Source: Sphingomonas parapaucimobilis NBRC 15100
GTDB lineage: Bacteria > Pseudomonadota > Alphaproteobacteria > Sphingomonadales > Sphingomonadaceae
NCBI RefSeq assembly: GCF_000787715.1
Contig: NZ_BBPI01000097.1
Span: 1 to 64,000 of the forward strand
Direction: 5' to 3'
Length of the DNA stretch: 64,000 bases
The number at the start of each line of letters is the position of its first letter. Position 1 is the stretch's first letter. This document shows positions 28,992 to 39,187 of the stretch, piece after piece. Below the pieces are notes generated by a model, which ran no database searches, was not told where the DNA came from, and saw only the letters and a list, made by a program, of their open reading frames with translations. Both the position numbers and the translations under genes were made by a program.

Positions 28992-31352
28992 TCATGCGGA
29001 GCGCCCGACCATTCCGAACGAGGGCGGGCGATCGGCCGGATCGCGGCCAAAGGCGGGATTGGGCCTCGACCCCATCTGGAAGATCAGCCGCCCGCCCTTA
29101 ACCAGTTCGCCATGGCCGATCCAGCTGCGCGTCCAGGGCTGCCCATTCCAGCTGACCCGCTGAACATAGACGGCATCGGCGGAAATGCCGGGTGCCTCGA
29201 CCACCAGGCTGCGGCCCCGCCCGACCGGCACCGTGGCGCGGGGATGAAGCGGCGCACCAAAGACATAGGCCCCGCTGACCGGATCGACGGGATAGAGCCC
29301 CAATGCGCTCATCACGTACCAGGCGCTCATCTGGCCGCAATCCTCATTGCCCGACAGACCGTCCGGCGCGGCGCGATACTGCCCCTCCAGCAACATGCGG
29401 ACCCGCGCCTGCGTCTTCCACGGAACGCCGCAATAGGCGTAGAGATAGGCGACGTGGTGGCTCGGTTCGTTGCCATGCGCATATTGGCCGACCAATCCGC
29501 TGACATCGGGTGGTGCGTCCTTGGGAAGGCTGCTGTCGGCGGCGAAAAGCGCATCCAGCTTCGCCTCGAACGCCGCATCCCCGCCGAACAGGTCGATCAG
29601 GCCATAGACGTCATGCTGGTTGAGGAATGTCGCCTGCCACGCGTTACATTCGGTGAAGTCGCGCCAGTGCGCCGTATCATGGCCCAGCGCGCGAGGGTCG
29701 AACGGCTCGGCCCATGTCCCGTCGGCCAGGCGCGGACGGATGAAACCCGTCTTGTGGTCGAACAGGTTGCGATAGTTGCGCGACCGGGCGCGCAGTCGCG
29801 CCGCATCCCCGCTGGCCCCCGCCCGCTCGGCGATGACCGCCATCGCCCAGTCGTCATAGGCATATTCCAGGGTCTTGCTGGCCGCCTCCCCGACCTTGTC
29901 GGACGGAATATAGCCAAGCTCCCGATAAGGCCGCAGGCCGCGCGCCTCGCTGTGAAAGGCGAGTTCGCGAATAGCGGGCCAGATGGCCGCCGCGTCGAGA
30001 CCCGGCACGCCCTTCACCAAGCCCTCGGCGATCACCACCGCCGAGTGCCAGCCGATCATGCAATGGGTCTCGATCCCCTGAAGCGGCCATACCGGCGGCC
30101 CGGCCGGGGTTTCCAGCGTCATGCGGGCCAGACCGCGAACCAGATCGGCGTTCCGCTCCGGCCGGATCAGCCCCAGCAGCGGATGCAGGGTGCGATAGCT
30201 ATCCCATAGCGAATAGGTGCTGTAATTATGGTCACCGTCGGACAGCCGGTGAACGGCGGTATCCATGCCGCGATAACGACCGTCGCTGTCCGAAAACAGC
30301 GTCGGCGCCAGCATCGCGTGATAGGCCGCCGTGTAGAATATCCGCTCCTCGGCCTCGCTCGCGCCCTCGATCGACAGGCCGTCCAGCGCCACGTCCCAGG
30401 CCGCATCGGCCTCCCGGACGACGCGGTCGAAATCTTCCGATGCGCCGTTCGCCGTCAGGTTGGCCAGCGCACCGTCGACATCGACGCCCGACAACGCGAC
30501 GCGAACGACGATCGGCCCCGTGGCGGCGTCGGGAAAGAGCAGTGCGGCCTTCAGGGACGCCCCCGATACGCCCTCCCCGGTCGGTGCCACCGCCCGGTCA
30601 TTGCTGAAGAAGCGCGCCTCGGCGAAAGGCCGCGACACCCGCAGCGCGAAGTGGATCACCCGCCCGTTCGCCCATTGCTGCACCCGCCGCGATCCGACCA
30701 GCGTATCGCGACCGATCAGGCGGAGCGACGCATCGCTGACCGGCGTGGGACGCGGCGGATCGAAGCCGATGCTGGCGGGATCGGGCTCGTCACGTGCGCC
30801 ATGCGCCAGATCGACCAGGATATGGCCCGACCCCGGAAAGCGGTAGCGATGATAACCGACCCGGTCGGTGACGGTCAGTTCCGCCGCGATCCCGCTATCG
30901 GGGAAGCGCACCGCATAATAGCCGGGCCTCGCGCGCTCGTCGGTATGGACGAAACGTTGGCGATAGCTACCCTCGGGCCGCTCCAGGCTGCCGGGATCCA
31001 GGATGATCGGGCCGGTGCGGGGTACGAGCAGCACATCCATCAGGTCGCCGACTCCGGTCCCCGACAGATGCGTGTGCGAAAAGCCCAGCATCGTGGTGTC
31101 GTCATGGTGATAGCCCGAACAGGCGTCCCACCGTGCATTGTCCGTGTCGGGGCTCAGCTGCACCATGCCGAACGGGCGGGTCGCGCCCGGATAGGTATGG
31201 CCATGGCCGCCGGTTCCGATGAACGGATCGACCCAATCCACCGGCCGCTTGCCTGTCCTGGGCGCAGCGATGGCGGGCATGGACGCAGTCAGCGCCGCCG
31301 CTCCGGTGCCGCCGATCAATGCCCGGCGGGAAATGGCCATGTCACCGGACAT
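28992..31352 (-). CDS. GH92 family alpha-mannosidase, Tat-exported
   Basis: 786 residues. A Tat-type leader (ISRRALIGGTGAAALTASMP) precedes the GH92 beta-sandwich (WVDPFIGTGGHGHTYPGATR) and the helical barrel, with the catalytic Glu region GNEDCGQMSAWYVMSALGLY. GH92 enzymes are calcium-dependent exo-alpha-mannosidases, most often alpha-1,2. The gene overlaps the stop of the CehA/McbA-like gene by 11 bases; ATG at 31340 is an equally good start. It is last in a unit with a TonB receptor, so it acts on an imported glycan in the periplasm. Confidence 0.92.
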   Translation of the reverse strand: MSGDMAISRRALIGGTGAAALTASMPAIAAPRTGKRPVDWVDPFIGTGGHGHTYPGATRPFGMVQLSPDTDNARWDACSGYHHDDTTMLGFSHTHLSGTGVGDLMDVLLVPRTGPIILDPGSLERPEGSYRQRFVHTDERARPGYYAVRFPDSGIAAELTVTDRVGYHRYRFPGSGHILVDLAHGARDEPDPASIGFDPPRPTPVSDASLRLIGRDTLVGSRRVQQWANGRVIHFALRVSRPFAEARFFSNDRAVAPTGEGVSGASLKAALLFPDAATGPIVVRVALSGVDVDGALANLTANGASEDFDRVVREADAAWDVALDGLSIEGASEAEERIFYTAAYHAMLAPTLFSDSDGRYRGMDTAVHRLSDGDHNYSTYSLWDSYRTLHPLLGLIRPERNADLVRGLARMTLETPAGPPVWPLQGIETHCMIGWHSAVVIAEGLVKGVPGLDAAAIWPAIRELAFHSEARGLRPYRELGYIPSDKVGEAASKTLEYAYDDWAMAVIAERAGASGDAARLRARSRNYRNLFDHKTGFIRPRLADGTWAEPFDPRALGHDTAHWRDFTECNAWQATFLNQHDVYGLIDLFGGDAAFEAKLDALFAADSSLPKDAPPDVSGLVGQYAHGNEPSHHVAYLYAYCGVPWKTQARVRMLLEGQYRAAPDGLSGNEDCGQMSAWYVMSALGLYPVDPVSGAYVFGAPLHPRATVPVGRGRSLVVEAPGISADAVYVQRVSWNGQPWTRSWIGHGELVKGGRLIFQMGSRPNPAFGRDPADRPPSFGMVGRSA

Positions 31353-32844
31353 AGATGGGATTTCCGATCAGCCAGAGCCTGCCGTCCGCCCGCCGCACAT
31401 CGGCGCGAAACCAGTGTCGTACCGATCCCTGCGGCAGGGTGAAGGCGATGTCCGCCGCCCCACGCCCCAACGGCCCGGCCTTAGTGTGGGGGCGGACATG
31501 ACGACCATCGACCACCAGGTCGACCGTGCCGCCCTCCACGCCCTCGACATGAACGCTGCCCGTGATCGGGTCGCGCCCGGCGGGCAACGTGCCGCCCATC
31601 ACCGCCTGCGCCGCACCGCGACGCGCCGACAGGTCGAGCACGCGTCCACGCCCCTCGTCCAGATCGACGAAGACCCGACCGCCCTTCAGGCCCCGCAGGA
31701 CCGCGCCCTGCGAAAGATCATCCGCCCGCACGACCGTCGCCAGGCTGCCGATCGCGGCCTGGGGGCCGATGGGCGACCTGCCGCGATACTGGATCGCGTC
31801 GTGATTGTCCGAGCCCGCGACGCCGACCAGCCGATATCCCCGATCGAGCAGCCCCTCCCAATAGCGGACCTGCTTCGTGATCGCCGCCTCGCGGTCGCCC
31901 GGCGTCTCGATCGTGCTGCCGCCGTTGACCACCTCGATCGCATCGACCTTGGAATAATCGGTATCGCGCGGCGCCCAGCCGCAGCCCAGGCAATCCTCGC
32001 CGGTCGGGCGCGAGGGATGATTGATCGTCAGGAAGCCACCCGTGGCATGAGCGGCCGACAGCAGCGCATTGACGGTCGGCGTGCCGGGGCGACCGATCTC
32101 TGTATCGACGAAGCCCATATAACCCAGCAGGTTGGCATGTCCGTCACGCGTGGTGAGTTCGCGGCCCGGCATCAGCAGCAGCGTGTCGAAATGCGGCTGG
32201 AGATAGCCCATCTCGATGAAGTGCGACGTCACATTATGGTCGGTCAAGGCGATGAAATCGAGACCGTGGTCGGCCGCTTCCTGAAAGGTCAGGAAGGGGG
32301 GACAGCCCGCCTCGCGGCCTGCCAGACTGCGGCATCGCGCATCGCTCTGCCCGCTATGACTGTGCAGGTCGCCGCGATACCAGCCCGGACCCGACCGGAT
32401 CGGCGTGGCGGAAAAGGCGACTTCATCCAGGTTGGAAAAACGCGAGAACCAGATCTTCGCCGACCATTTCGCCGCATCATGGGGCCGGATCGACGGTACG
32501 CTGAGCGTCAGGCGCCACGGCCCTGCCGGAATGGGACCCGGCAGGAAGGAGGGCGAGGCGAAAGCTTCACCGATGGTGAAGGCATATTTGGTGCCCCCGC
32601 CCCAGCCGCGAAAGCGTTGCGGGTCGGTCACGCCCAGGTTGATCGCAACGCCCCGGTCGCGCCCCTCGAACGTGAAGACGACCCGGACCTGCGCCATCCC
32701 TTCGGGAACGGCGAAGGTCAGGTCCCTGGTCGTGGCGCGGTCGGCACTGCGGACGACGCCTTGCAGGACTATATCGGGTGCCCGATCCGATGCGGTGGCG
32801 GGCACGGCCATCAGGGCCATGCAGATCAGGAGCAGCCACCGCAT
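31342..32844 (-). CDS. CehA/McbA family PHP-type metallohydrolase, exported
   Basis: 500 residues with a signal peptide (LLLICMALMAVPATAS). After an N-terminal beta domain (to about 150) comes a PHP metal site: GDLHSHSGQSD, ALTDHNVTSHF, LMPGRELTTRDGHANLLGY, TINHPSRP and GVAGSDNHD. The family covers phosphoesterases and the carbaryl/ester hydrolases CehA and McbA. It lies between a TonB receptor and a GH92 mannosidase, so it may remove a phosphate or ester group from the same glycan. Substrate unknown. Confidence 0.85.
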   Translation of the reverse strand: MRWLLLICMALMAVPATASDRAPDIVLQGVVRSADRATTRDLTFAVPEGMAQVRVVFTFEGRDRGVAINLGVTDPQRFRGWGGGTKYAFTIGEAFASPSFLPGPIPAGPWRLTLSVPSIRPHDAAKWSAKIWFSRFSNLDEVAFSATPIRSGPGWYRGDLHSHSGQSDARCRSLAGREAGCPPFLTFQEAADHGLDFIALTDHNVTSHFIEMGYLQPHFDTLLLMPGRELTTRDGHANLLGYMGFVDTEIGRPGTPTVNALLSAAHATGGFLTINHPSRPTGEDCLGCGWAPRDTDYSKVDAIEVVNGGSTIETPGDREAAITKQVRYWEGLLDRGYRLVGVAGSDNHDAIQYRGRSPIGPQAAIGSLATVVRADDLSQGAVLRGLKGGRVFVDLDEGRGRVLDLSARRGAAQAVMGGTLPAGRDPITGSVHVEGVEGGTVDLVVDGRHVRPHTKAGPLGRGAADIAFTLPQGSVRHWFRADVRRADGRLWLIGNPIYVR

Positions 32845-32859
32845 CGTTCGGACTCCTTC

Positions 32860-35625
32860 TTACATCTTCATCGTGAGGCTGAACTGGAACACGCGGCCGG
32901 TCTTCATATAGCCGCCGTTCCGATCGTTCGAGATATAGGTCTTTTCCTTACCTACCGTCGCCCAGTAGGTGTGCTGGTTCAGCAGGTTGCGCGCCGCAAA
33001 ACCTACTTCCAGGTTCGCCGTAACTTCATAGGCCAGACCCAGATTCAATTCGCCGACCGGCTGGACATAGATGTCCGGCTGGCTGTCCTGCACGGTGGCG
33101 AGGATACGGCTGGTATAGTTGTACCACAAGTTGGTGCGCAGACCGCCGCCCGCATAGAAGACTTCGGCGTTATAGATCAGGTCCGGGGCCTGGGGCAGGT
33201 TCGTCGTGCGGATATCGTTGGCCGCGACCTGATAGGTTGCACGCGTCTGCTGATAGGTGACGTTGCCGCCGAAGCCGAAATTGCCCAGCACGCCGCCGCC
33301 GACCAGATCGCCCAGCGTGTAGCGGCCCGAGACCTCGACCCCCTTGGCATTGCCGCTGCGACCATTGGCCGTCTGCAACAGGATGATCCGGTTGCCATTG
33401 GCGTCGGTGCCGCCATCGGTGCCGACCGAACGAGTGCCCGACGGCACCAGGATGTTCTTCAGATCCTTGTAATACAACGCAATCTGGAAATAGCGTCCGA
33501 CGCCGCCATAATAATCGAGACCCGCATCATAGCTCCACGCCTCGACCGGCTTCAGATCGGGGTTGGGCCGCGTGACCGTCACGAAACCGCCGCTCGGATC
33601 GCTCGTCGTGGTCGGCCCCGCCAGCAGGCCGAAGGCCGGACGCGAATAGCTCGACCGGATGGCGCCGCGAACGACGATGCGGCTGTCCGGCTTCCACGAC
33701 GCCAGCAACGACGGATCGACATGATCATATTTGCGTCCGGCGTTGACGAGATTCCCGAGCGAGTAGAAACGCGCGGTGAAATCATTATCCTCGTAACGAA
33801 TGCCCGGCATCACTTCGAGATTGCCCGCCTTCAGGGTCGCAGTCGCATACACCGCCTTGCGCTTTTCGACGCCCTTGAGCAGCCCCTGGTTGATCGTGGT
33901 CGCCGACAGGGCGGCATAGTTCACGAACTGCGTGACCTGCGAGTCGAGCTGCGAACGCTCGAGCACCTTGATGGGACGCGCGGGGTAGTAGCTCAGGAAA
34001 TCGGTCAGCACGGTGCCGAGATATTGCGAGATCGACGGTCCCTGCACCGTTCCCGCCTGAAGCGGGGTAAGGAAGCGATACCGCGTCGCATCCGGGGCCA
34101 GCGAGCGGCCGTCACGATCCGAATCCTCATACAGGCCACCGACCGACACGCTCGAGATCAGGCCCTCGCCTTCCCATCCCACGCTGCCCTTCACGGTCTT
34201 CTTGACCTCGGACAGATAGTCATAGCCCGCCTGGACATAGAGCTGGGTCGGCCGGTCGAGCGAGCCGACATAGGCGATGGCGCCCTGCGACAGGACGGGA
34301 CGGGGCGAACGATTGTCCGACAGGTCGACGACGACACCCTCGGTCGACGCCCCCGTGTTGCCCGCGGCACCGTTATAGGCAATCCCACGGAACGCTGCCT
34401 CGATACGGCGCGGCTGATCGAAGCGGCCATCGGCATAGGCCCCCTCGAGCGAGGCAGTGAAGCCGTCATGATGCCACTTCGCACCGATCTGCGTCGACAG
34501 CAGTTCCTGCTCGACGTCCTCGGTGCGGAAATAGCTGGCCGGATTGATGCCCAGCGGCGTGTAGACGCCCGCCGCATTATAGGAACCGCCATTCGGATTG
34601 GTCTGGCCGCGCGTCAGCTCGTTGCGGAGCGCGGTCTGGTTCATCGTGTTGGTGTTGAGATAGGTGGCGTAGTTCACCCGCGCGAAGGCATCGAACGACT
34701 CGCTGCGGAAGTCGAACGATCCGGTCGCGCCATAACGCTTGATCCGGTTGTTGTAGAAATTCCACTGCACGCCGTCCGCCGCAAGGGCGCCGCCATTGGC
34801 CAGCACGGTACGAACGGTATCCGTGGTCCGGTTCGCCGCCTTATAGTCGTTCTGCACGGCGGTGGACTCGGCCGTGTTCGCGCGCTCCTCGTAATAGCCC
34901 GCGACATAGACGCCGAACTGGCCCGCGCTCCCGAACCGGCGTGCCGCGTCCAGACCGATGGCACCGCCCATGCCCTCCATCTTGTGATCGAGGGCAAGTT
35001 GCGCCCCCTGACCGAGCACCCGCGCACGGGTGAAGGACTTGCTGAAGTCGAATGCGGTCGGGGAGCGCAGGTCGACGATACCGGCGATCGCGTCGGCATC
35101 CTTGGCCGCGCCCGGCGTCTTGTCGACGGCGATGCCACCGATCGCGAAGGGCGAGAACAGGTTCAGCGAAATGGCGCGCGTGTTGCCCGCGGTCTGGGGC
35201 AGGCGAAGGCCGTCCAGCGTATAGGCATTGTAGCTGGTGTCGAAGCCGCGGATCGAGACGAACTGCGCTTCGCCGGTCGCGCTCTGGTTGCGCCCCTGGT
35301 CGCGGCTGACCGACACGCCCGGCAGGGCCTTGGCCAGATCGGCGACGCCGGTCTGCGAATTGATCGCCACGTCGCCGGTGGTCACGATGTCGATCGTCGC
35401 GATGGCGTTACGCTCTTCGTCCAGCGCGGTCCGCTGGCGGCGACCATTGACAACGATATCGCTGGTCAGCGACTCACTGGCGGTCTGCTGGGTCGCATCG
35501 GCATCCGCGGCGTCCACGGCGGGCGACGGAACCGTCTGCGCCATGGCGGCAGGCGCCACCATTTCCACTGCCACTGCCATCACGACGCCCGACAGCAAAC
35601 GCCCCTTGCCCGACCGATTCCGCAT
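32860..35625 (-). CDS. TonB-dependent receptor for a glycan or glycoconjugate
   Basis: 921 residues: signal peptide ending AAMAQT, plug domain (DIVVNGRRQR, then FVSIRGFDTSYNAYTLDGLR), and a large beta-barrel ending FQFSLTMKM. The plug has the form of the Xanthomonas/Caulobacter subfamily that takes up saccharides. AGGGGG lies before ATG 35625. It is first in a unit with the CehA/McbA-like hydrolase and GH92 mannosidase, so it likely imports a mannose-containing compound. Confidence 0.92.
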   Translation of the reverse strand: MRNRSGKGRLLSGVVMAVAVEMVAPAAMAQTVPSPAVDAADADATQQTASESLTSDIVVNGRRQRTALDEERNAIATIDIVTTGDVAINSQTGVADLAKALPGVSVSRDQGRNQSATGEAQFVSIRGFDTSYNAYTLDGLRLPQTAGNTRAISLNLFSPFAIGGIAVDKTPGAAKDADAIAGIVDLRSPTAFDFSKSFTRARVLGQGAQLALDHKMEGMGGAIGLDAARRFGSAGQFGVYVAGYYEERANTAESTAVQNDYKAANRTTDTVRTVLANGGALAADGVQWNFYNNRIKRYGATGSFDFRSESFDAFARVNYATYLNTNTMNQTALRNELTRGQTNPNGGSYNAAGVYTPLGINPASYFRTEDVEQELLSTQIGAKWHHDGFTASLEGAYADGRFDQPRRIEAAFRGIAYNGAAGNTGASTEGVVVDLSDNRSPRPVLSQGAIAYVGSLDRPTQLYVQAGYDYLSEVKKTVKGSVGWEGEGLISSVSVGGLYEDSDRDGRSLAPDATRYRFLTPLQAGTVQGPSISQYLGTVLTDFLSYYPARPIKVLERSQLDSQVTQFVNYAALSATTINQGLLKGVEKRKAVYATATLKAGNLEVMPGIRYEDNDFTARFYSLGNLVNAGRKYDHVDPSLLASWKPDSRIVVRGAIRSSYSRPAFGLLAGPTTTSDPSGGFVTVTRPNPDLKPVEAWSYDAGLDYYGGVGRYFQIALYYKDLKNILVPSGTRSVGTDGGTDANGNRIILLQTANGRSGNAKGVEVSGRYTLGDLVGGGVLGNFGFGGNVTYQQTRATYQVAANDIRTTNLPQAPDLIYNAEVFYAGGGLRTNLWYNYTSRILATVQDSQPDIYVQPVGELNLGLAYEVTANLEVGFAARNLLNQHTYWATVGKEKTYISNDRNGGYMKTGRVFQFSLTMKM

Positions 35626-35712
35626 CTGAACCCCCTGCACTTTTACAGTGCCCGGTATGAGCACCCCAATGCACGGCCGTTAGAAAATAGATTGGTCAGT
35701 TTTGTGTCAATC

Positions 35713-35723
35713 TGAATATTTCA
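35713..35723. promoter_or_regulatory. Candidate second RpiR-type site in the TonB receptor promoter
   Basis: TGAATATTTCA, an imperfect inverted repeat, lies 88 bases before the receptor start in an AT-rich stretch. It resembles half of the stronger palindrome at 36731. Weak on its own. Confidence 0.3.
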
Positions 35724-35775
35724 TTTTAAAAATTTACGGAGTTTCACATTCCAGGATACTGCCGAGACCCCAGCC

Positions 35776-36669
35776 TCAGGAGGCATCGGTCCCCGCCTTG
35801 GCCGCCTTGGCCCGGCGCGCGCCGCGCTGCTTCTCATAAGCCAAGCCGACGACGAGCGCCTGGGCAACGCACAGCGACGCCGCGAGGGATCGAAATCCCC
35901 GCACCTCCGCCTCGCGGACGATCAGCGTGTGGGTCGCATGTCGCGCAATCGGGCTGGCCAGACTGTCCGAGATGGCGAGGATGCTGGCCCCCGCCGCCGC
36001 CGCTGCCTCAACCGCGCTCACGGTTTCGGGGGCATAGGAATGATAGCTGATCGCGACCAGCAGGTCGCGGGACGACATGGCGCGAAACTGTTGAAAGGCG
36101 AGTCCGCCAATCCCGTCGATCAACATGGTCGGCTTGCCCGCCTGCGGAATGGCATAGGCCAGATAGGCAGCAACGGGAAAGGCCCGGCGCATACCGGCCA
36201 GATGCACGACCTGGGCCTTGCGGATCATCGCCACCGCCTCGGCCAGGCCGTCCTCACCGACTGTAGCCCGGGTATTCTGCAACGCCAGGATATCGGCCTC
36301 GGTGAACTCGTCGATGAGCGAACCGACACCCCGCTCGGAAACCGACTGGTCGACCGACGCCGTGAACTGATGAACCCGCTCACCATAACCCAGAGCGGCA
36401 TTGTTCGCGAGCAGGCTGTCGCGCAACAATCGCTGCATCGGCCCCGCCCCGGTGAAGCCCAGCGACTTGGCAAATCGGACGATGGCGGACGGCTGCGTGC
36501 CCGATCGCGTGGCAATGACGCTCAGCGGCTGGAGCGCCATGTCGTCCGGATGATCCAGGACATAGCGCGCGACATGCTGAAGCCTTTTGCTGAGCGAGTC
36601 GTGCCGATCGAGAATGGCCTGGCGCAATTCCGCCGCCGTCTGGGGCACCGTAATACCGGCATCGGTCAT
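35776..36669 (-). CDS. RpiR/MurR family sugar-responsive regulator
   Basis: 297 residues: N-terminal helix-turn-helix domain (VIATRSGTQPSAIVRFAKSL at about 50-70) and a C-terminal SIS sugar-phosphate-binding domain (about 130-270, ISYHSYAPETVSAVEAAAAA and GASILAISDS). It senses a phosphorylated sugar. It sits between the leftward TonB receptor-CehA-GH92 unit and the rightward permease-kinase-GH4 unit and probably controls both. Confidence 0.9.
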   Translation of the reverse strand: MTDAGITVPQTAAELRQAILDRHDSLSKRLQHVARYVLDHPDDMALQPLSVIATRSGTQPSAIVRFAKSLGFTGAGPMQRLLRDSLLANNAALGYGERVHQFTASVDQSVSERGVGSLIDEFTEADILALQNTRATVGEDGLAEAVAMIRKAQVVHLAGMRRAFPVAAYLAYAIPQAGKPTMLIDGIGGLAFQQFRAMSSRDLLVAISYHSYAPETVSAVEAAAAAGASILAISDSLASPIARHATHTLIVREAEVRGFRSLAASLCVAQALVVGLAYEKQRGARRAKAAKAGTDAS

Positions 36670-36730
36670 GATCGTCTCCGCATCGATGCCGCCATCATAA
36701 ATGGGACCACGTCGATTACAAAGCGCATTT

Positions 36731-36748
36731 ATGAAATGTAATTTTCAT
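36731..36748. promoter_or_regulatory. Likely RpiR operator
   Basis: ATGAAA-TGTAAT-TTTCAT, a perfect 6-base inverted repeat in the AT-rich divergent region between the RpiR gene and the permease gene. The TGAAA-N-TTTCA form is common for RpiR-family operators. Promoter-like TTGACT and TTGACA sequences follow at 36750 and 36761. Confidence 0.55.
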
Positions 36749-36875
36749 ATTGACTTATATTTGACATTATTTGTCTAAATAGGGGCAAATCTGGGAGGGC
36801 GGCCATGACGTACCAGGAACGACAGCATTGCATGCCTTCCAAAGTGGCGGCGAACATGGTCGGAGCTTATCCCGA

Positions 36876-38267
36876 ATGACCGGCCTGGCGATGCCGTCCG
36901 AGCGCTCTGCGCCTGTCGAGGCGACGCCGCGCACGCTGGGACTGGCTGGCGGACTTTCCGCCAATCTGCTGAACATGATCGGCATCGGCCCCTTCATCAC
37001 CATTCCGCTGGCCCTGTCCGCCATGGGCGGTCCACAGGCGCTGCTCGGCTGGTTGCTGGGCGCGCTGTTGTGCATCTGCGACGGAATGGTCTGGGCCGAG
37101 CTAGGCTCCGCCGTGCCGCGCTCGGGTGGTCCATTCCATTACCTGCGCGAAGCCTATGGCCCCGCCAGGCTGGGACGTCTGTTCGGCTTTCTCTACCTGT
37201 GGCAGACCATGCTGATCGGCCCGATGTCGATCGCATCGGGCACTGTCGGACTGGCGCATTATGCGACCTTCGTCTGGCCCTCGCTGACCGGATGGGGCAT
37301 CGCGGCCCTGGCAGCGGGGATCTGTCTGCTCAACACCGGTTTGTTGTGGCGCGATGTGCGGTCGATCGAGCGCCTGTCGATCACGGTCAGCGTGATCGTG
37401 ATCGCCGCCTGTCTGTGGATCATTCTCAGCGGCGCTTTGCATTTCGACGCCGGGCGCGCCTTTTCCTTTCCCAAGGGGGCCTTCTCGCCGACCACCGCCT
37501 TCTGGACGGGCCTAGGCGCGGCGACGCTGGTCGGCGTGTATGATTATGGTGGCTATAATGCCGTCTGTATGCTGGGCGGCGAAGTGCGCGAGCCCCGCCG
37601 CACCATTCCGCGCGCGGTGCTGATATCGATACCGCTCGTCGCTTTCCTCTATATCGGCCTGAACCTGTCGATCCTGGGCGTGCTGCCCTGGCAACAGGCG
37701 ATGAAGAGTAATGCCGTGGTCGCCGACTTCATGCAGGCCATCTACGGCTCGGCGGGCGGGGTCACCGTGGCCGTCCTGATCCTGATCGCCAGCTGGGGAT
37801 CGGCGCTGATCGTCCTGCTCGGCTATTCGCGCGTTCCCTATGCCGCGGCCGTCGAAGGGGAATTCTTCGCCCGCTTCGCCCGACTACATCCCCGCGGGAA
37901 TTTCCCGACCGTCGCCCTGCTGTTCATGGGAGGGGCATCGGCCGTGGCCTGCCTGATGTCGCTGGACAATCTGATCGCGGCGCTGATCGTCGTGCAGACG
38001 CTGTTCCAGTACACGGCGCAGTGTTTCGCGGTCGTACTGCTTCGCCGCCAACGCAAGGCGGACGCCGCGCACACTTTCCGCATGCCGCTTTATCCCCTGC
38101 CGGTCATCGTCACCCTGATCGGATGGCTGTTCATCGTCGGCACCAGCCGCCCCGTCCATGTCCTGGGCGGCATCGCCGCGATGATGATCGGCACCATCGT
38201 GTTCCTCGCGGTCGCCCGTGCCCGCGCGAGCTGGCCCTTCGCCCCGAAGCCCGAGCCTGTCCTATGA
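36876..38267 (+). CDS. APC superfamily permease
   Basis: 463 residues with about 12 membrane segments. The start of the transport core, GGLSANLLNMIGIGPFITIP, is typical of amino acid-polyamine-cation carriers. It is a proton- or sodium-coupled inner-membrane importer, classically for amino acids or amines. Its stop overlaps the start of a PfkB kinase (ATGA) and a GH4 gene follows, so it may carry a glycoside or an amino-sugar compound. Start 36876 is chosen from a GGAGC site; ATG 36891 is possible. Confidence 0.82.
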   Translation: MTGLAMPSERSAPVEATPRTLGLAGGLSANLLNMIGIGPFITIPLALSAMGGPQALLGWLLGALLCICDGMVWAELGSAVPRSGGPFHYLREAYGPARLGRLFGFLYLWQTMLIGPMSIASGTVGLAHYATFVWPSLTGWGIAALAAGICLLNTGLLWRDVRSIERLSITVSVIVIAACLWIILSGALHFDAGRAFSFPKGAFSPTTAFWTGLGAATLVGVYDYGGYNAVCMLGGEVREPRRTIPRAVLISIPLVAFLYIGLNLSILGVLPWQQAMKSNAVVADFMQAIYGSAGGVTVAVLILIASWGSALIVLLGYSRVPYAAAVEGEFFARFARLHPRGNFPTVALLFMGGASAVACLMSLDNLIAALIVVQTLFQYTAQCFAVVLLRRQRKADAAHTFRMPLYPLPVIVTLIGWLFIVGTSRPVHVLGGIAAMMIGTIVFLAVARARASWPFAPKPEPVL

Positions 38268-39187
38268 CCCACCACCACGACGTCGCCGTGATCGGCGAGA
38301 TCTATGTCGATCATGTCTTCAGCGGCTTTCCGACCTGGCCGCAGCCCGGCGAGGAAATCGTCACCGACTCCTATGTGCGTGAGATGGGCGGCGGGGCGGC
38401 GGCCACCGCCTGCGGTCTGGCGAAACTGGGGCGCAGCGTGGCGCTGGTCGGACTGGTCGGCGCGGATGACATGCCATGGTTCCGCGAACGCCTTGCTCGC
38501 TTCGGTGTGGCCAGTGACGGCCTGAGCATCGGCGACGGCGCGACGGGTACCTCGATCAGCGTTTCCACAGCGCAGGACCGGTCCTTCTTCACCCATATCG
38601 GGGTCAACCGTCAGGTCGGCGTCCTGGCCGTTGGCGAGGGATTGAAGACGCTGAAGAATGCCCGGCATGTGCATTTCGCCATGCCCCTGCCCCGCGACGT
38701 GGCCGATATCGTGCTGCCGGAACTAACCGCCGCCGGGATCACCACCTCACTCGACATGGGCTATCAACCCGCCTGGCTCGCCGATCCGGCCAATGGCCCG
38801 ACGCTGACCGCCATCGACCATCTGATGCCCAACGAGAAGGAGGCCGAGCTGATCTGCGGCAGCGCCGACCCGGCTGCCTATCTCGACCATGCCGCCCGCA
38901 TCGGACTGCGTCACCCCATGGTGAAACTGGGTGCGCGCGGGGCCGCCGCGTTGGAGCATGGCATCATCGTCCAGGCCGCTCCGCCCGCCGTCGTGGCCGT
39001 GGACGCCACCGGCGCGGGCGATGCCTTTGACGCAGGGTTCATCGACGCGCTGCTCGATGGTGGCGACGCGCTTGCCCGCTTGCGTCGTGGCTGCCTGACC
39101 GGCGCGCTGTCCACCCGCCAGCCCGGCGCACTGGCCGCCATTCCCGATACCCAAGAACTTCGGAGTTTTTATGACCGCACCTACTGA
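38264..39187 (+). CDS. PfkB family sugar kinase
   Basis: 307 residues of the ribokinase fold. The N-terminal part has VREMGGGAAATACGLAKLG, and the catalytic anion hole is VDATGAGDAFDAGF at about residues 248-261. It phosphorylates a sugar or nucleoside in the cytoplasm. It overlaps the permease stop by 4 bases and the GH4 gene by 17 bases. With a phospho-glycosidase next to it, it may phosphorylate the incoming glycoside or the released sugar. Confidence 0.88.
   Translation: MTHHHDVAVIGEIYVDHVFSGFPTWPQPGEEIVTDSYVREMGGGAAATACGLAKLGRSVALVGLVGADDMPWFRERLARFGVASDGLSIGDGATGTSISVSTAQDRSFFTHIGVNRQVGVLAVGEGLKTLKNARHVHFAMPLPRDVADIVLPELTAAGITTSLDMGYQPAWLADPANGPTLTAIDHLMPNEKEAELICGSADPAAYLDHAARIGLRHPMVKLGARGAAALEHGIIVQAAPPAVVAVDATGAGDAFDAGFIDALLDGGDALARLRRGCLTGALSTRQPGALAAIPDTQELRSFYDRTY

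Noticed and set aside
31219..35715. Plus-strand open frame of about 1500 codons opposite the CehA-like and TonB receptor genes
   Set aside because: It is antisense to two clear genes and parts of two more; its Arg- and Asp-rich translation has no recognisable domain. High GC leaves such frames open by chance.
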